From Hyphococcus sp. (GTDB lineage Bacteria > Pseudomonadota > Alphaproteobacteria > Caulobacterales > Parvularculaceae), in the NCBI GenBank assembly GCA_021776375.1, contig JAJFGA010000048.1, forward strand, positions 1 through 40,707: a DNA stretch of 40,707 nt. Reading direction: 5' to 3'. The position numbers and the translations under genes were made by a program. Positions 21,328 to 30,356 of this stretch are shown piece after piece; position 1 is the stretch's first letter, and each line of letters begins with the position of its first letter. The notes beneath the pieces were generated by a model that saw only the letters and a program-made list of their open reading frames with translations, was not told the DNA's origin and made no database searches.

Positions 21328-22449
21328 ATGGGCGACGCCCAGGAAATTGAGAACATTCATAGCCGGCATATGGACCGGGCGATGGCTCTCGCGCTTCGTG
21401 GCGTCGGGCTTGTTGCTCCGAACCCGCTGGTCGGGTGTCTTATTGTTCGCGAGGGTGCGTCCATCGTCGGGCATGGCTGGCATGAAGGACCTGGAACGCC
21501 CCATGCGGAAGTGAAGGCCCTTGAAGAAGCGGGCGACAAGGCCCGCGGCGCAACTGCCTATGTCACGCTCGAGCCGTGCAACCATCATGGGCGCACCGGG
21601 CCTTGCGTGGAGGCGCTGATCGACGCGAACGTCGCTGAAGTGATCTACGCCCTGAGCGATCCGAACCCTCTCGCCGCTGGCGGGGCGGACCGGCTTCGCG
21701 CTGCAGGCATTTCAGTGCGCGGCGGTGTCGGCGAAGATCTTGCCCGGCATGTCAATCGCGCCTGGCTGCATTTCATTGAATGCGAACGCCCCTTTGTCGT
21801 CGGCAAGACGGCGATGACCCTCGATGGGCGCATCGCCACTGCTGGCGGCGAAAGTCAGTGGATTACTGGCGAGGAAAGCCGAAAGGCGGGACATCGCCTG
21901 CGCCATGAGGCCGGCGCGATTATTGTCGGTGCGGGCACGGTGATCGCCGACGACCCGGCGCTTACCGCGCGAACCGATCGGGGGACCGGCTACCCCTTAA
22001 GAATTGTGCTGGATTCAACAGCCCGCACCGCGCCCGGCGCGAAAGTCTATGAGCGGTCAGGAAAAGGCGCCCTCCTCGCTGCGACCCGCGCCGCGCCCGC
22101 CGCCCGGCTTGCAGCGTTTAAAGAGATGGGCGTTGAAGTCCTGGTGCTGCCTGCTGACGACGCCGGCCGTCCTGATCTCCATGCGCTGCTTGGCGCCCTT
22201 CATGAGCGCAACATTGTTTCCGTGCTGGTTGAAGGCGGCGGCGAAGTTCTCGGCGGGTTCTTCGATGCGGACCTGCTCGACGAAATCGACATGTTTATCG
22301 CGCCAAAACTGTTCGGCGGCGGCAAACCGGCTTTTGGCGGCGACGGCGTTGAGCGCCTCACTGAGGCTGACCGGTTCAGCTTTCAGCAGATAAAAACAGA
22401 CGGGCCGGATTTCCGGTTCCAAGGCGTGCGCCGGAAGGAAGGCGCGTAA
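21328..22449 (+). CDS. ribD: Bifunctional pyrimidine deaminase/reductase RibD
   Basis: Carries out the second and third steps of riboflavin synthesis: deamination of the GTP-derived pyrimidine and NADPH reduction of its ribosyl side chain. The 373-residue protein has the cytidine-deaminase-like domain (about 10-150) with zinc site HAEVKALEEA and EPCNHHGRTGPC, and the reductase domain (about 160-370) with KTAMTLDGRIAT, GESQWITGEESR and VEGGGEVLGGFF. The ATG at 21328 is preferred over an upstream TTG (21289) that would read through the terminator. Its stop overlaps the ribE start by one base (TAATG). Confidence 0.96.
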   Translation: MGDAQEIENIHSRHMDRAMALALRGVGLVAPNPLVGCLIVREGASIVGHGWHEGPGTPHAEVKALEEAGDKARGATAYVTLEPCNHHGRTGPCVEALIDANVAEVIYALSDPNPLAAGGADRLRAAGISVRGGVGEDLARHVNRAWLHFIECERPFVVGKTAMTLDGRIATAGGESQWITGEESRKAGHRLRHEAGAIIVGAGTVIADDPALTARTDRGTGYPLRIVLDSTARTAPGAKVYERSGKGALLAATRAAPAARLAAFKEMGVEVLVLPADDAGRPDLHALLGALHERNIVSVLVEGGGEVLGGFFDADLLDEIDMFIAPKLFGGGKPAFGGDGVERLTEADRFSFQQIKTDGPDFRFQGVRRKEGA

Positions 22450-23102
22450 TGTTCACCGGCCTCGTTGAAGAAATGGGCGATGTCGCCGCAGTCGCTAAAT
22501 CGACGGACAGTTTTGACCTGACGGTCGGCGCCGACACCGTGCTCGACGGCCTCAAGCTTGGCGATTCCATCGCGGTCAACGGCGTCTGCCTTACCGTGAC
22601 GACATTTGACGACAAGACATTCACCGTCGGCCTCGCGCCGGAGACGCTCGCCCGCACCAATCTTGGCGATCTCGTCACTGGCAATCCGGTCAATCTCGAG
22701 CGTTCGCTGTTGCCGACCACCCGGCTGGGCGGTCATTTCGTGCAAGGCCATGTGGACGCGACGGGAACCATCAGCTCTTTCCGCCCGGACAAGGACGCAC
22801 TGTGGCTAACGGTCAAAACCGATCCGGCGCTGATGCGCTACATCGTGACCAAGGGCTATATCGCGATTGACGGAACCTCGCTGACCGTCGTCGATACCGG
22901 CCCGGACGGGTTCAACGTTACGCTGATCAATTACACGCAACCCAAAATCATCCTGCCCCGGAAAAAACCGGGCGACCGCGTTAATCTCGAGGTTGATATT
23001 CTCGCCAAATATATCGAGCGCCTGACGCAACCCCGCGCCGGCGCGCCGATCACCACCAATTTTCTCACCGAACACGGCTTTACCAACCAAGGAGCGCGTT
23101 AA
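22449..23102 (+). CDS. ribE: Riboflavin synthase, alpha subunit
   Basis: Makes riboflavin from two molecules of 6,7-dimethyl-8-ribityllumazine. The 217 residues contain two lumazine-binding repeats: MFTGLVEEMG with NGVCLTV in the first half, and GGHFVQGHVDATG with AIDGTSLTVVD in the second. Length and motifs are standard. It overlaps ribD and ribB by one base at each end (TAATG), so translation of the operon is coupled. The gene is named ribE in many Gram-negative genomes and ribC elsewhere. Confidence 0.96.
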   Translation: MFTGLVEEMGDVAAVAKSTDSFDLTVGADTVLDGLKLGDSIAVNGVCLTVTTFDDKTFTVGLAPETLARTNLGDLVTGNPVNLERSLLPTTRLGGHFVQGHVDATGTISSFRPDKDALWLTVKTDPALMRYIVTKGYIAIDGTSLTVVDTGPDGFNVTLINYTQPKIILPRKKPGDRVNLEVDILAKYIERLTQPRAGAPITTNFLTEHGFTNQGAR

Positions 23103-23749
23103 TGCCAATTGCGTCTGTACCCGAAGCTATTGCAGCTTTTAAGACCGGCGAAATCGTTATCATCGTCGATGATGAGGACCGCGAAAACGAGGGCGATCTC
23201 ACCATCGCCGCCGATTTCGTGACCGCCGAGATGGTCAACTTCTTCGCCAAGGAAGGCCGCGGCCTTGTCTGCTGCGCGCTGGCGCCGGAACTGCTCGACA
23301 AGTTCGCGCTGCCGCTGATGGTGCCCGATGAGGACAACCGCTCCGGCTTCGGCACACGGTTTACCGTTTCCGTCGAGGCGGCCGAGGGTGTGACCACCGG
23401 CATCTCCGCCCATGATCGCGCCCATACCATACGCACGCTTGTTGATCCCAAAGCGACCAGAGCCGATATCGTCACGCCCGGTCACACCTTCCCGTTGCGC
23501 GCTACGGAAGGCGGCGTTCTCGAACGCGACGGCCAGACCGAGGCTTGCGTTGATCTGGCGATCCTCGCCGGCCTCACCCCGGCGGCAATGCTGTGTGAGG
23601 TGATGAACGATGACGGGACGATGGCGCGCCTGCCGGATCTTGAAATCTTTGCGACACGCTTCGCCATGAAAATCATTTCCGTCAAAGCGTTGCAGGAGTA
23701 TCGCCGGACAAATGAATGTGCAGACGGAAATCTGCGCGCTGCAAGTTAG
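23102..23749 (+). CDS. ribB: 3,4-dihydroxy-2-butanone-4-phosphate synthase
   Basis: Converts ribulose 5-phosphate into the four-carbon unit of riboflavin plus formate. The protein has 215 residues, the size of a stand-alone RibB; no GTP cyclohydrolase II domain follows. The acidic loop DDEDRENEGD (residues 23-32) and HDRAHTIRTL and TPGHTFPLRATEGGVL are present. In the next segment the usual GHTEA reads GQTEA: Gln145 stands where E. coli His153, a metal ligand, is found. Other active-site parts, including Glu28 (E. coli Glu38), are intact. It is coupled to ribE by a one-base overlap and ends 8 bases before the ribH start. Confidence 0.94.
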   Translation: MPIASVPEAIAAFKTGEIVIIVDDEDRENEGDLTIAADFVTAEMVNFFAKEGRGLVCCALAPELLDKFALPLMVPDEDNRSGFGTRFTVSVEAAEGVTTGISAHDRAHTIRTLVDPKATRADIVTPGHTFPLRATEGGVLERDGQTEACVDLAILAGLTPAAMLCEVMNDDGTMARLPDLEIFATRFAMKIISVKALQEYRRTNECADGNLRAAS

Positions 23750-23757
23750 GGGTCGTC

Positions 23758-24243
23758 ATGGGACAGATATTTGAAGGCGCAATGTCAGGGGCGGGGCTGA
23801 AGATTGCGATCGTCGCGACGCGCTGGAACGAGTTTATCGTCGAGCGCCTCACCGCTGGCGCCAAGACCGCGCTCGCACAACATGGCGTGGATGAGGCCGC
23901 CATTGACATCGCCATGGCGCCCGGCGCCTATGAGGTTCCATTCATCGCCAAGACGCTCGCCGCAACCGGGCGCTATCATGGCGTCGTTGCGCTGGGCTGC
24001 GTCATTCGCGGCGCGACGCCGCATTTCGATTATGTCGCCGGAGAAGCTGCAAGCGGCGTCGCCGCCGCTGCGCGCGATACCGGCGTGCCGATCTCCTTTG
24101 GCGTCCTCACCGTCGATACGATTGAACAGGCGATTGAGCGCGCCGGAACAAAAGCCGGCAACAAAGGCGCCGAGGCGGCGCTGGCGCTGGTTGAAACCAT
24201 CACCCTTTGTCGGTCCATAGACCGTTCCAGCGAGGAGGCGTAA
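23758..24243 (+). CDS. ribH: 6,7-dimethyl-8-ribityllumazine synthase
   Basis: Joins the RibD/phosphatase product and the RibB product to give lumazine; typically forms pentamers or icosahedral shells. The 161-residue protein has RWNEFIVERL, APGAYEVPFIAK, GCVIRGATPHFDYVAGEA and GVLTVDTIEQAIERAG, all standard. The ATG at 23758 is selected because AGGGG lies 7 bases before it; a longer frame from 23716 would overlap the end of ribB without benefit. It directly abuts folE (TAA then ATG). Confidence 0.95.
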   Translation: MGQIFEGAMSGAGLKIAIVATRWNEFIVERLTAGAKTALAQHGVDEAAIDIAMAPGAYEVPFIAKTLAATGRYHGVVALGCVIRGATPHFDYVAGEAASGVAAAARDTGVPISFGVLTVDTIEQAIERAGTKAGNKGAEAALALVETITLCRSIDRSSEEA

Positions 24244-24840
24244 ATGAGTGCGGAAACCATCCAGCTAAAGCCAAAACAGGCGAGCCGCGAAGAAGCCGAG
24301 GAAGCCGTTCGCACGCTCCTTTCCTATTACGGAGAGAACCCGGAGCGCGAAGGCCTCCTCGATACGCCGCGGCGGTTCGTCGATGCGTATGAGGAATTTC
24401 TCTCAGGCTATGCCGACGACCCGGTCTCGATCCTGTCGCGCACCTTTGAAGAGGTCGAGGGCTATAAGGATATTGTCGTGATGCGCGGCATCCGTTTTGA
24501 GAGCCATTGCGAGCACCACATTCAGCCGATGATCGGCATCGCCCATGTCGCCTATCTGCCGGGCGCGCGCGTTGTCGGCATTTCAAAACTCGCTCGCGTC
24601 GTTGATGCGTTCGCAAGGCGCCTGCAAAGCCAGGAAACGCTCACCAACCAGATCGCCGGCGCGATAGAGGCCGCGCTTCAACCGCGCGGCGTCGCGGTGC
24701 TGCTAGAGGCCGAACATCAATGCATCTCAACCAGAGGCATCCACAAAACCGACGTCGCCTGCATCACGCAAGCCATGACCGGCGCCTTTGAAACCGACCC
24801 CAAAGCCGAAGAACGCTTTATGCGGCTGATCGGAAAATAG
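24244..24840 (+). CDS. folE: GTP cyclohydrolase I FolE
   Basis: Converts GTP to dihydroneopterin triphosphate, first step of folate (and pterin) synthesis. The 198-residue protein has the [12 protein letters not shown] zinc and catalytic segment (about residues 88-99), [14 protein letters not shown] and [13 protein letters not shown] with the third zinc Cys. It starts at the base after the ribH stop, with a GAGGAGG ribosome binding site inside ribH. The operon therefore couples two GTP-using pathways under the FMN riboswitch. GTP cyclohydrolase II (ribA), which riboflavin synthesis requires, is not in the window. Confidence 0.96.
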   Translation: MSAETIQLKPKQASREEAEEAVRTLLSYYGENPEREGLLDTPRRFVDAYEEFLSGYADDPVSILSRTFEEVEGYKDIVVMRGIRFESHCEHHIQPMIGIAHVAYLPGARVVGISKLARVVDAFARRLQSQETLTNQIAGAIEAALQPRGVAVLLEAEHQCISTRGIHKTDVACITQAMTGAFETDPKAEERFMRLIGK

Positions 24841-24891
24841 ACGGGCGGCGCTTTTCAACACTGTCGCCGCAAACTTTCAGCACAGACAATA

Positions 24892-24922
24892 AAAAAGGGC
24901 GGCTCAATGAGCCGCCCTTTTC
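24892..24922. terminator. Bidirectional intrinsic terminator after folE
   Basis: AAAAAGGGCGGCTC pairs with GAGCCGCCCTTTTT through a 3-base loop. The A/T runs on both ends let it stop the rib operon and the leftward TonB receptor gene. Confidence 0.93.
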
Positions 24923-24942
24923 CGTAAGTGTGTTTCGCTCGC

Positions 24943-27900
24943 TTAGAATTCGTAGCGAATACCGAAACGAATTTCCCAAACAGAGGCATTCGTTACAGGT
25001 GATTGGAGTGATTGCGGTGTAACGTCATTGAACCCAGTGATGATAAATTCACCATTTGGACCGAAAGCGGATCCGGCTGCACAATCTGCACACCCAGAGC
25101 GTTCATTAATTTCATAGAACTCAACGGCGCCAGGGAACCCAGCCTGATTAATGACGCCCCAATCGTCGTTCAACAAATTGCCGATGTTCTCGATGACAAC
25201 AAAACCCGCCATCTTATGGCCGTTCTTCATGCCAGGGAATTCCTGCTCAATGCGCAGATCCCACTGAGAGAACCAATCAGATTGGAATGCGTTTTTCGGA
25301 GCAATCATGCCGCCGAATTCGCTAAGACCAAGCCCATTCAGAGTACTGAAAAAGCCTGCGGAATCTACACCCGTTTCGAAGATGATATTAGGGTCGCCTG
25401 GGCCAGTTGGGATATAGGCGAGGTGACGACCATCAATAAAGTCGCCAAATGCCTGACCAGCGTCAATAAAGTTGATGCTGTATGGCCTCGATTGAGAGAT
25501 GGTGCCAAAAAGATTGACCTTGGTTTCATTATCACCCCAAAACGCCTTGCGCAGACCCGCGGTGAACGTCATCCGGTGAGGCACTTCGTTGTTAGATGTG
25601 CCGAGCGCCGGGTTGTTTGGATCATCCACCGATTGCAAAGCGAAGTTTGAAAACGCCACCGATGACGGCATTGGGTTGCGATCCTTGGAGTCCACATAGG
25701 CGTAGCCAAATGTCCAATTCGCATCCCACCCGTTATCGAATGCATAGTCTTTGCTAAGAGCCGCGGAGAGAACATATTGGCGGCCCCCCTCACTATTGGT
25801 GAGAATGAAGTCCTGATTGAACGCACGACTACCGCAAGCTGCTGCAAGCGGAACAACGCAATCCGGATCAGCCCGGTCAATTCCGACATAAATCGGACGA
25901 CCATCAATCGCAGATCCAACTTGCTCCAACGTGGCGTCGATGATCTTCGCCGCCTCGCGATCTTTCGTATACAGGAAGTCTGCCTGAAGCGTATACCCCT
26001 GACCAAGCCCCTCAGGCATATCGAAGTCCCAAGTACCGCCTAACGCAAACTTCCATTGCGACGGAATTTTGAAATTGTCATCGATAGCATTCACACCAGT
26101 ATTGGCGGCGGCGCCAAGCCCAACAGTGTCAAAGTGGACCTGCGGCACGCCGTATATAGGGCGCCCAAGACCTCCTTCATCGTTAATCCAAGTAATCGTA
26201 CTCAAATCAGTATCGCCTGCGCGAATCTGGACCGACGTCTGCCCATCATTCTGAAAGCTGTTGGCGAGCCAAACATTTGGATTACCACCTGAATAAATAC
26301 CCGCGCCACCACGTAGAGTAATATTGTCTTTCACTTCATAGTTGAAGCCAAAACGAGGCTGAAATACCCCTTCTCCGTCAAAGGTGTTGGTGTTGGAGAA
26401 ACCGTTTCGTGCAATGAAGTTGGCGTTTTCACGCGGCACATCCCCAGATGTCCACCAGTCGTAACGCAAACCCAAAGTAAACGTTAGCCCATGCTCATCA
26501 AAAGAAATGTTGTCTTGAATATATGCGGTATTCGTTGAAAACTTTAAGTTTGCTGCTGCATCATCTGGATTGTTCGTGCCGCCAGCATTTCCGTAAAAAA
26601 CGTTATCCGCCAGCAATTGCTCAAACAAATCAATATTGGCGTCCGGGTCGGCTGCTAGCGCACTACCGCCAACACTATCAAAATCATACTGACCTTGTGA
26701 GTGTTGAACGAACAGATTGAAAATCTCCAGATGTTCACGCTCATACCCAAAGGTAAACAGATGATTGTTCGCCGAATAATCACCCTTGAACTTAAAGTTG
26801 ATGGTTTTTGTATCGAGCTTGTTGGAATGCCTTGAATCATCAGCACCCAAATAAACCACCGCCCTTTGACCATTGTTAAATGTGTCAATTTGCACTTCGC
26901 CAAAATCGGTGCCGTTAACCGAGTTTTGACCTGTGTCATTCGTTGTGTGGTTGAAGCGAAGCTCAGTAGAGAAATTATCCGACCAATTGGAAAATATTTG
27001 ACCAGAATAAGTCGTTAGCTTGGTGCTTCTGATATAGTAGTGGTTGAAAAACTCATATTCATTAGGGTCATCATCAGACGCCGTCAGATTATTGCCGTTA
27101 ATATAGTTATAGGTGAATGCCGCACGGTGATTATCGTTGATGTTGTAATCCAGTTTCAACAGGATTTTTTCATCACTCTCGTCAAATGTAGACGGCAGGT
27201 CCCCAGGTTCAAAATCATAAATCGTCCGCGCAATGTTGGCGATCCGATCCAATTGCGCCTGGCTGACACCCTGAACGCCAACGGCTCCCAGTTCGGCAGG
27301 ACCACGGGCGATCACTTCGGTGTCATTGAATTTCTCATAGGCGCCGAAGAAGAAAAGTTTGTCTTTGATAATTGGGCCAGAAAGGGTTGCGCCGAAACGA
27401 ACCTTCCGGAAATCGCCTTTATCAAACTCTGACCCTTCGATCGAGCCGCCGCGGAGTGAGTCATTGGTGTAATCGCCCCAAGCCGAACCATGAAATTCAT
27501 TGGAGCCTGATCGCGTAACAGCGTTAATGTTACATGCCGTGAAGCCGCCATACTCAACATCAAACGGCGCCAATTCCACGGCAACCTGGCTGATCGCGTC
27601 AAATGGGAATGGCAAACGCTCAGTTGGAAAACCGTTCGAATTCAAGCCAAAATTGTCGTTCAGCTTAATTCCATCAACCGTGAGGCTGTTGAAACGAGAA
27701 CTTGCGCCGGCGCATTGCAGGCCGTTCCCTTCTGACCGATCAATAAACAGGCGTGGGTCCTGCCGAATGATGTCCTTGATATCTCGGCTGATCGCCGGTG
27801 AATTCTGCAGATCGTCAAAATCAAAAGTTGATGCCGGGCCTGTCGCAATATCCACTGCGGTGGATCGTGAGGCGACAACAATGATTTCGTCGTCCGTTGA

Positions 27901-28260
27901 TGCACCTGCAAGGGCAAAATTAACGACTGTCGTCTCGCCGAGCGAGAGGGAAATACTTGAAACCGACTGATCAGCAAATTGATCACTGTCGACACTAATC
28001 GTGTAGTCGCCAGTAACGCTCAGCCCGCGAAATGTGTAGGAACCGCCAGACCCGGTTTGAGCTGTCTGGGTTGTCCCAGTTCGCGTATCCCGGATTCTCA
28101 CCGACACACCCGATAAAGGCGAGCCAGATGGACCGGTCACAGTCCCGCGAACATCAGCTGTCGTGGTCTGCGCCATGGCCGGCGTTGGAACGACCGTTAC
28201 AAATGCCGTCGTCAGCGCGATCGCCGCTGCGCCAGCGGAGAGTGTTTTCATTAGTGTCAT
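24943..28260 (-). CDS. TonB-dependent receptor, Oar-like, with carboxypeptidase-regulatory N-domain
   Basis: Large outer-membrane transporter, about 1105 residues. After a signal peptide (AGAAAIALTTAFVTVVP, ending TPAMAQ) comes a carboxypeptidase-regulatory-like fold (VRGTVTGPSGSPLSGVSVRI, GGSYTFRGL). A TonB plug follows (SAISRD-like, DPRLFIDRSEGNGLQ, FNSLTVDGIKLND, NAVTRSGSNEFHG). A long 22-strand barrel ends in the C-terminal Phe (IRFGIRYEF), the usual barrel assembly signal. The layout matches Oar-type receptors, often linked to protein or peptide uptake. The ATG at 28260 is preferred; an upstream ATG at 28302 would lengthen the signal peptide by 14 residues. It is AT-richer than rib and argS. 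Substrate is not known. Confidence 0.92.
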   Translation of the reverse strand: MTLMKTLSAGAAAIALTTAFVTVVPTPAMAQTTTADVRGTVTGPSGSPLSGVSVRIRDTRTGTTQTAQTGSGGSYTFRGLSVTGDYTISVDSDQFADQSVSSISLSLGETTVVNFALAGASTDDEIIVVASRSTAVDIATGPASTFDFDDLQNSPAISRDIKDIIRQDPRLFIDRSEGNGLQCAGASSRFNSLTVDGIKLNDNFGLNSNGFPTERLPFPFDAISQVAVELAPFDVEYGGFTACNINAVTRSGSNEFHGSAWGDYTNDSLRGGSIEGSEFDKGDFRKVRFGATLSGPIIKDKLFFFGAYEKFNDTEVIARGPAELGAVGVQGVSQAQLDRIANIARTIYDFEPGDLPSTFDESDEKILLKLDYNINDNHRAAFTYNYINGNNLTASDDDPNEYEFFNHYYIRSTKLTTYSGQIFSNWSDNFSTELRFNHTTNDTGQNSVNGTDFGEVQIDTFNNGQRAVVYLGADDSRHSNKLDTKTINFKFKGDYSANNHLFTFGYEREHLEIFNLFVQHSQGQYDFDSVGGSALAADPDANIDLFEQLLADNVFYGNAGGTNNPDDAAANLKFSTNTAYIQDNISFDEHGLTFTLGLRYDWWTSGDVPRENANFIARNGFSNTNTFDGEGVFQPRFGFNYEVKDNITLRGGAGIYSGGNPNVWLANSFQNDGQTSVQIRAGDTDLSTITWINDEGGLGRPIYGVPQVHFDTVGLGAAANTGVNAIDDNFKIPSQWKFALGGTWDFDMPEGLGQGYTLQADFLYTKDREAAKIIDATLEQVGSAIDGRPIYVGIDRADPDCVVPLAAACGSRAFNQDFILTNSEGGRQYVLSAALSKDYAFDNGWDANWTFGYAYVDSKDRNPMPSSVAFSNFALQSVDDPNNPALGTSNNEVPHRMTFTAGLRKAFWGDNETKVNLFGTISQSRPYSINFIDAGQAFGDFIDGRHLAYIPTGPGDPNIIFETGVDSAGFFSTLNGLGLSEFGGMIAPKNAFQSDWFSQWDLRIEQEFPGMKNGHKMAGFVVIENIGNLLNDDWGVINQAGFPGAVEFYEINERSGCADCAAGSAFGPNGEFIITGFNDVTPQSLQSPVTNASVWEIRFGIRYEF

Positions 28261-28592
28261 ATTTTTATGCCCCGAGCTTTGACTAAAATTTTGAGCCGAC
28301 ATGTAGCTGCGACTCGAAAAAACAAGCGATCCCCTAATTACTTTGGATGACAAGTCCGTGACAATGCGGCGAATATTATATTGCAGCGCACACAAATTTC
28401 TTTGACACGGGCCACCCAAAACAGTGTGGGGGTAATTAACCTCAATAAATTAAAGGGTTAACAGAAAGTTGATAGAAGAAATGGGTAAAAAACCCGAATT
28501 TACCCGTGCTTTTCCCCAACCGTTTTGGGATAGAAATCTTAACGCTGTTGATTGGGCGCCACAGTATGTTTTCCCCAAATTGCCGCAAATTC
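28261..28592. other. 332-base gap with TonB receptor promoter region
   Basis: It carries a good leftward -10 hexamer TATAAT (28380-28375) about 115 bases before the receptor ATG, without a clear -35 at 17 bases. The rest, down to the argS stop, is AT-rich and has no supported gene. Confidence 0.45.
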
Positions 28593-30356
28593 TTACATGC
28601 GCGCCGGCGCCTGAATGCCTAATAGATCAAGGATTAACTCAAGCTGTCGCCCGGATGCGGCGGCAAGGGCCAGCCTGGAGGCGCGAATCGTATCGTCCGC
28701 CTCATCAGCTATGCGGCAACCCGCGTAGAATTTTGAAAACGCCTGCGCCAGCGAAAAGGCGTGGTCGCAAAGCAGGTGCGGCAGGCGTTTTTCATGGGCG
28801 TCGCGCAAAGCGTCGCCAAAGCCAAGCAGGACCAGAGCAAGCGCGCGTTCTTCCGGCGCCGTTATGGCAATCGCCCCCGGTGCGCCAGCGCCGGCCGCTT
28901 CGGCCTTGGCCAACACCGAACGCACCCGAACGCGCGCATAAAGAAGATAGGGGCCGGTCTTGCCCTCAAAGGCCATGAACCGGTCGAGATCAAAAATGTA
29001 ATCGCTGGTGCGCGGGTTCGAAAGGTCGGCGAATTTCAACGCGGCAACGCCAACCTTGCGGGCAATGTCCGCCGTTTCCGCCGCGTCATAGCCTTCAGCC
29101 AAACCATTTTCCGCAAGCCGCGCCAGCGCCCGCTCCGTGACCATATCAATCATGTCGCGCAGCCGCAGGACGCCGCCCTCGCGGGTTTTGAACGGCTTGC
29201 CATCTTTGCCATTCATGGTGCCGAAGCCGATATGTTCCAGCCGGTCGGCAGCGAACAAACCGGCAAGGTCAGCGGCGCGAAACACCTGCTCAAAATGCAA
29301 CGCCTGGCGTTGGTCAACCACATAGATAATGCGATCGGGATTATCGGAGCGCACACGATCGACGATGGTCGCGAGGTCCGTTGTGCCATAGGTGACGCCG
29401 CCATCGGACTTGAATAGCATCAAGGGCGGAATTTTCTTATTGTCCCCTTCGCTCTCCACACGGATGACCTGCGCGCCGTCACTATCTTCGATCAGCCCTA
29501 TGCCAGCAAAGTCCGCCGCCATCTCCGGGATAAGCGGAGCTGCGTCCGCCTCGCCTTTCCATAAGTCGAACGTGACGCCGAGATCTTCATATTCTTGTTC
29601 AATCGCCGCGCGGGAAACGGCGACAAAGTGCTTCCATAAAGCGAGATAACCGGGTCGGCCTTTTTGCAGCTCCGCCGTCGCCTGTCGCGCCTCATCCGCA
29701 CGCGTCCGATCGGCCTTACAGGCGGCAGAGGCTTGCGGATAGAGCCGCTCCAGATCCGCCAGCGACACCGGCGGCTGGACCGGATACGGCCCTTCAACCG
29801 CTGCATCAAAATAAACGAGGTCCCCTTGCTCGCGCTTTAACTCGGTGATGAGCTGGCCCATGGGCAGGCCCCAGTCCCCCAAATGCACGTCGCCGACGAC
29901 CGCGTCGCCTGCGAACCGGAAAATACGTTTGAGACTTTCACCGATGATCGCAGCGCGCAAATGCCCGACATGCAGCGGCTTGGCGACATTGGGGCCGCCA
30001 TAATCAAGCAGGATTTTTTCAGGTTCAGGTTTTTGCCAACCGCCGAGACTGTCGCCTTCAAGGATCGCGCCGAGGCGGCCGGCGAGGTCATCGTCGGCCA
30101 GCGTGATATTGATGAAGCCCGGCCCGGCGATCGTCACCTCTTTGAAGGCGGTCTCATTGCGCAAGCGATCACAAACTTTTTCCGCAAGCGCGCGCGGGTT
30201 TTGCTTGGCGGCTTTCGCCGCCGCCAGGGCGCCATTGCATTGAAACTGTGCAAGGTCCGGCCGGTCGGCCGGCTTGACCCGGCCAAATTTTGACTCCAGC
30301 CCAACCTCGGCGAACGCATCGCCAACCCGCCGGCTCAGCTCTTCAAGGATGGTCAT
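28593..30356 (-). CDS. argS: Arginyl-tRNA synthetase
   Basis: Class I synthetase that charges tRNA-Arg. The 587-residue protein has the N-terminal Arg-specific domain (about 1-110). The HIGH-type motif is HVGH in KPLHVGHLRAAIIGES (about residues 130-145). The Rossmann catalytic core includes GDVHLGDWGLPMGQL and GTMNGKDGKPFKTREGG in the place of KMSKS. The C-terminal DALR anticodon-binding domain ends in the typical ...QAPARM. Its ATG overlaps the stop of the upstream lipoprotein gene by four bases (ATGA). Confidence 0.97.
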   Translation of the reverse strand: MTILEELSRRVGDAFAEVGLESKFGRVKPADRPDLAQFQCNGALAAAKAAKQNPRALAEKVCDRLRNETAFKEVTIAGPGFINITLADDDLAGRLGAILEGDSLGGWQKPEPEKILLDYGGPNVAKPLHVGHLRAAIIGESLKRIFRFAGDAVVGDVHLGDWGLPMGQLITELKREQGDLVYFDAAVEGPYPVQPPVSLADLERLYPQASAACKADRTRADEARQATAELQKGRPGYLALWKHFVAVSRAAIEQEYEDLGVTFDLWKGEADAAPLIPEMAADFAGIGLIEDSDGAQVIRVESEGDNKKIPPLMLFKSDGGVTYGTTDLATIVDRVRSDNPDRIIYVVDQRQALHFEQVFRAADLAGLFAADRLEHIGFGTMNGKDGKPFKTREGGVLRLRDMIDMVTERALARLAENGLAEGYDAAETADIARKVGVAALKFADLSNPRTSDYIFDLDRFMAFEGKTGPYLLYARVRVRSVLAKAEAAGAGAPGAIAITAPEERALALVLLGFGDALRDAHEKRLPHLLCDHAFSLAQAFSKFYAGCRIADEADDTIRASRLALAAASGRQLELILDLLGIQAPARM

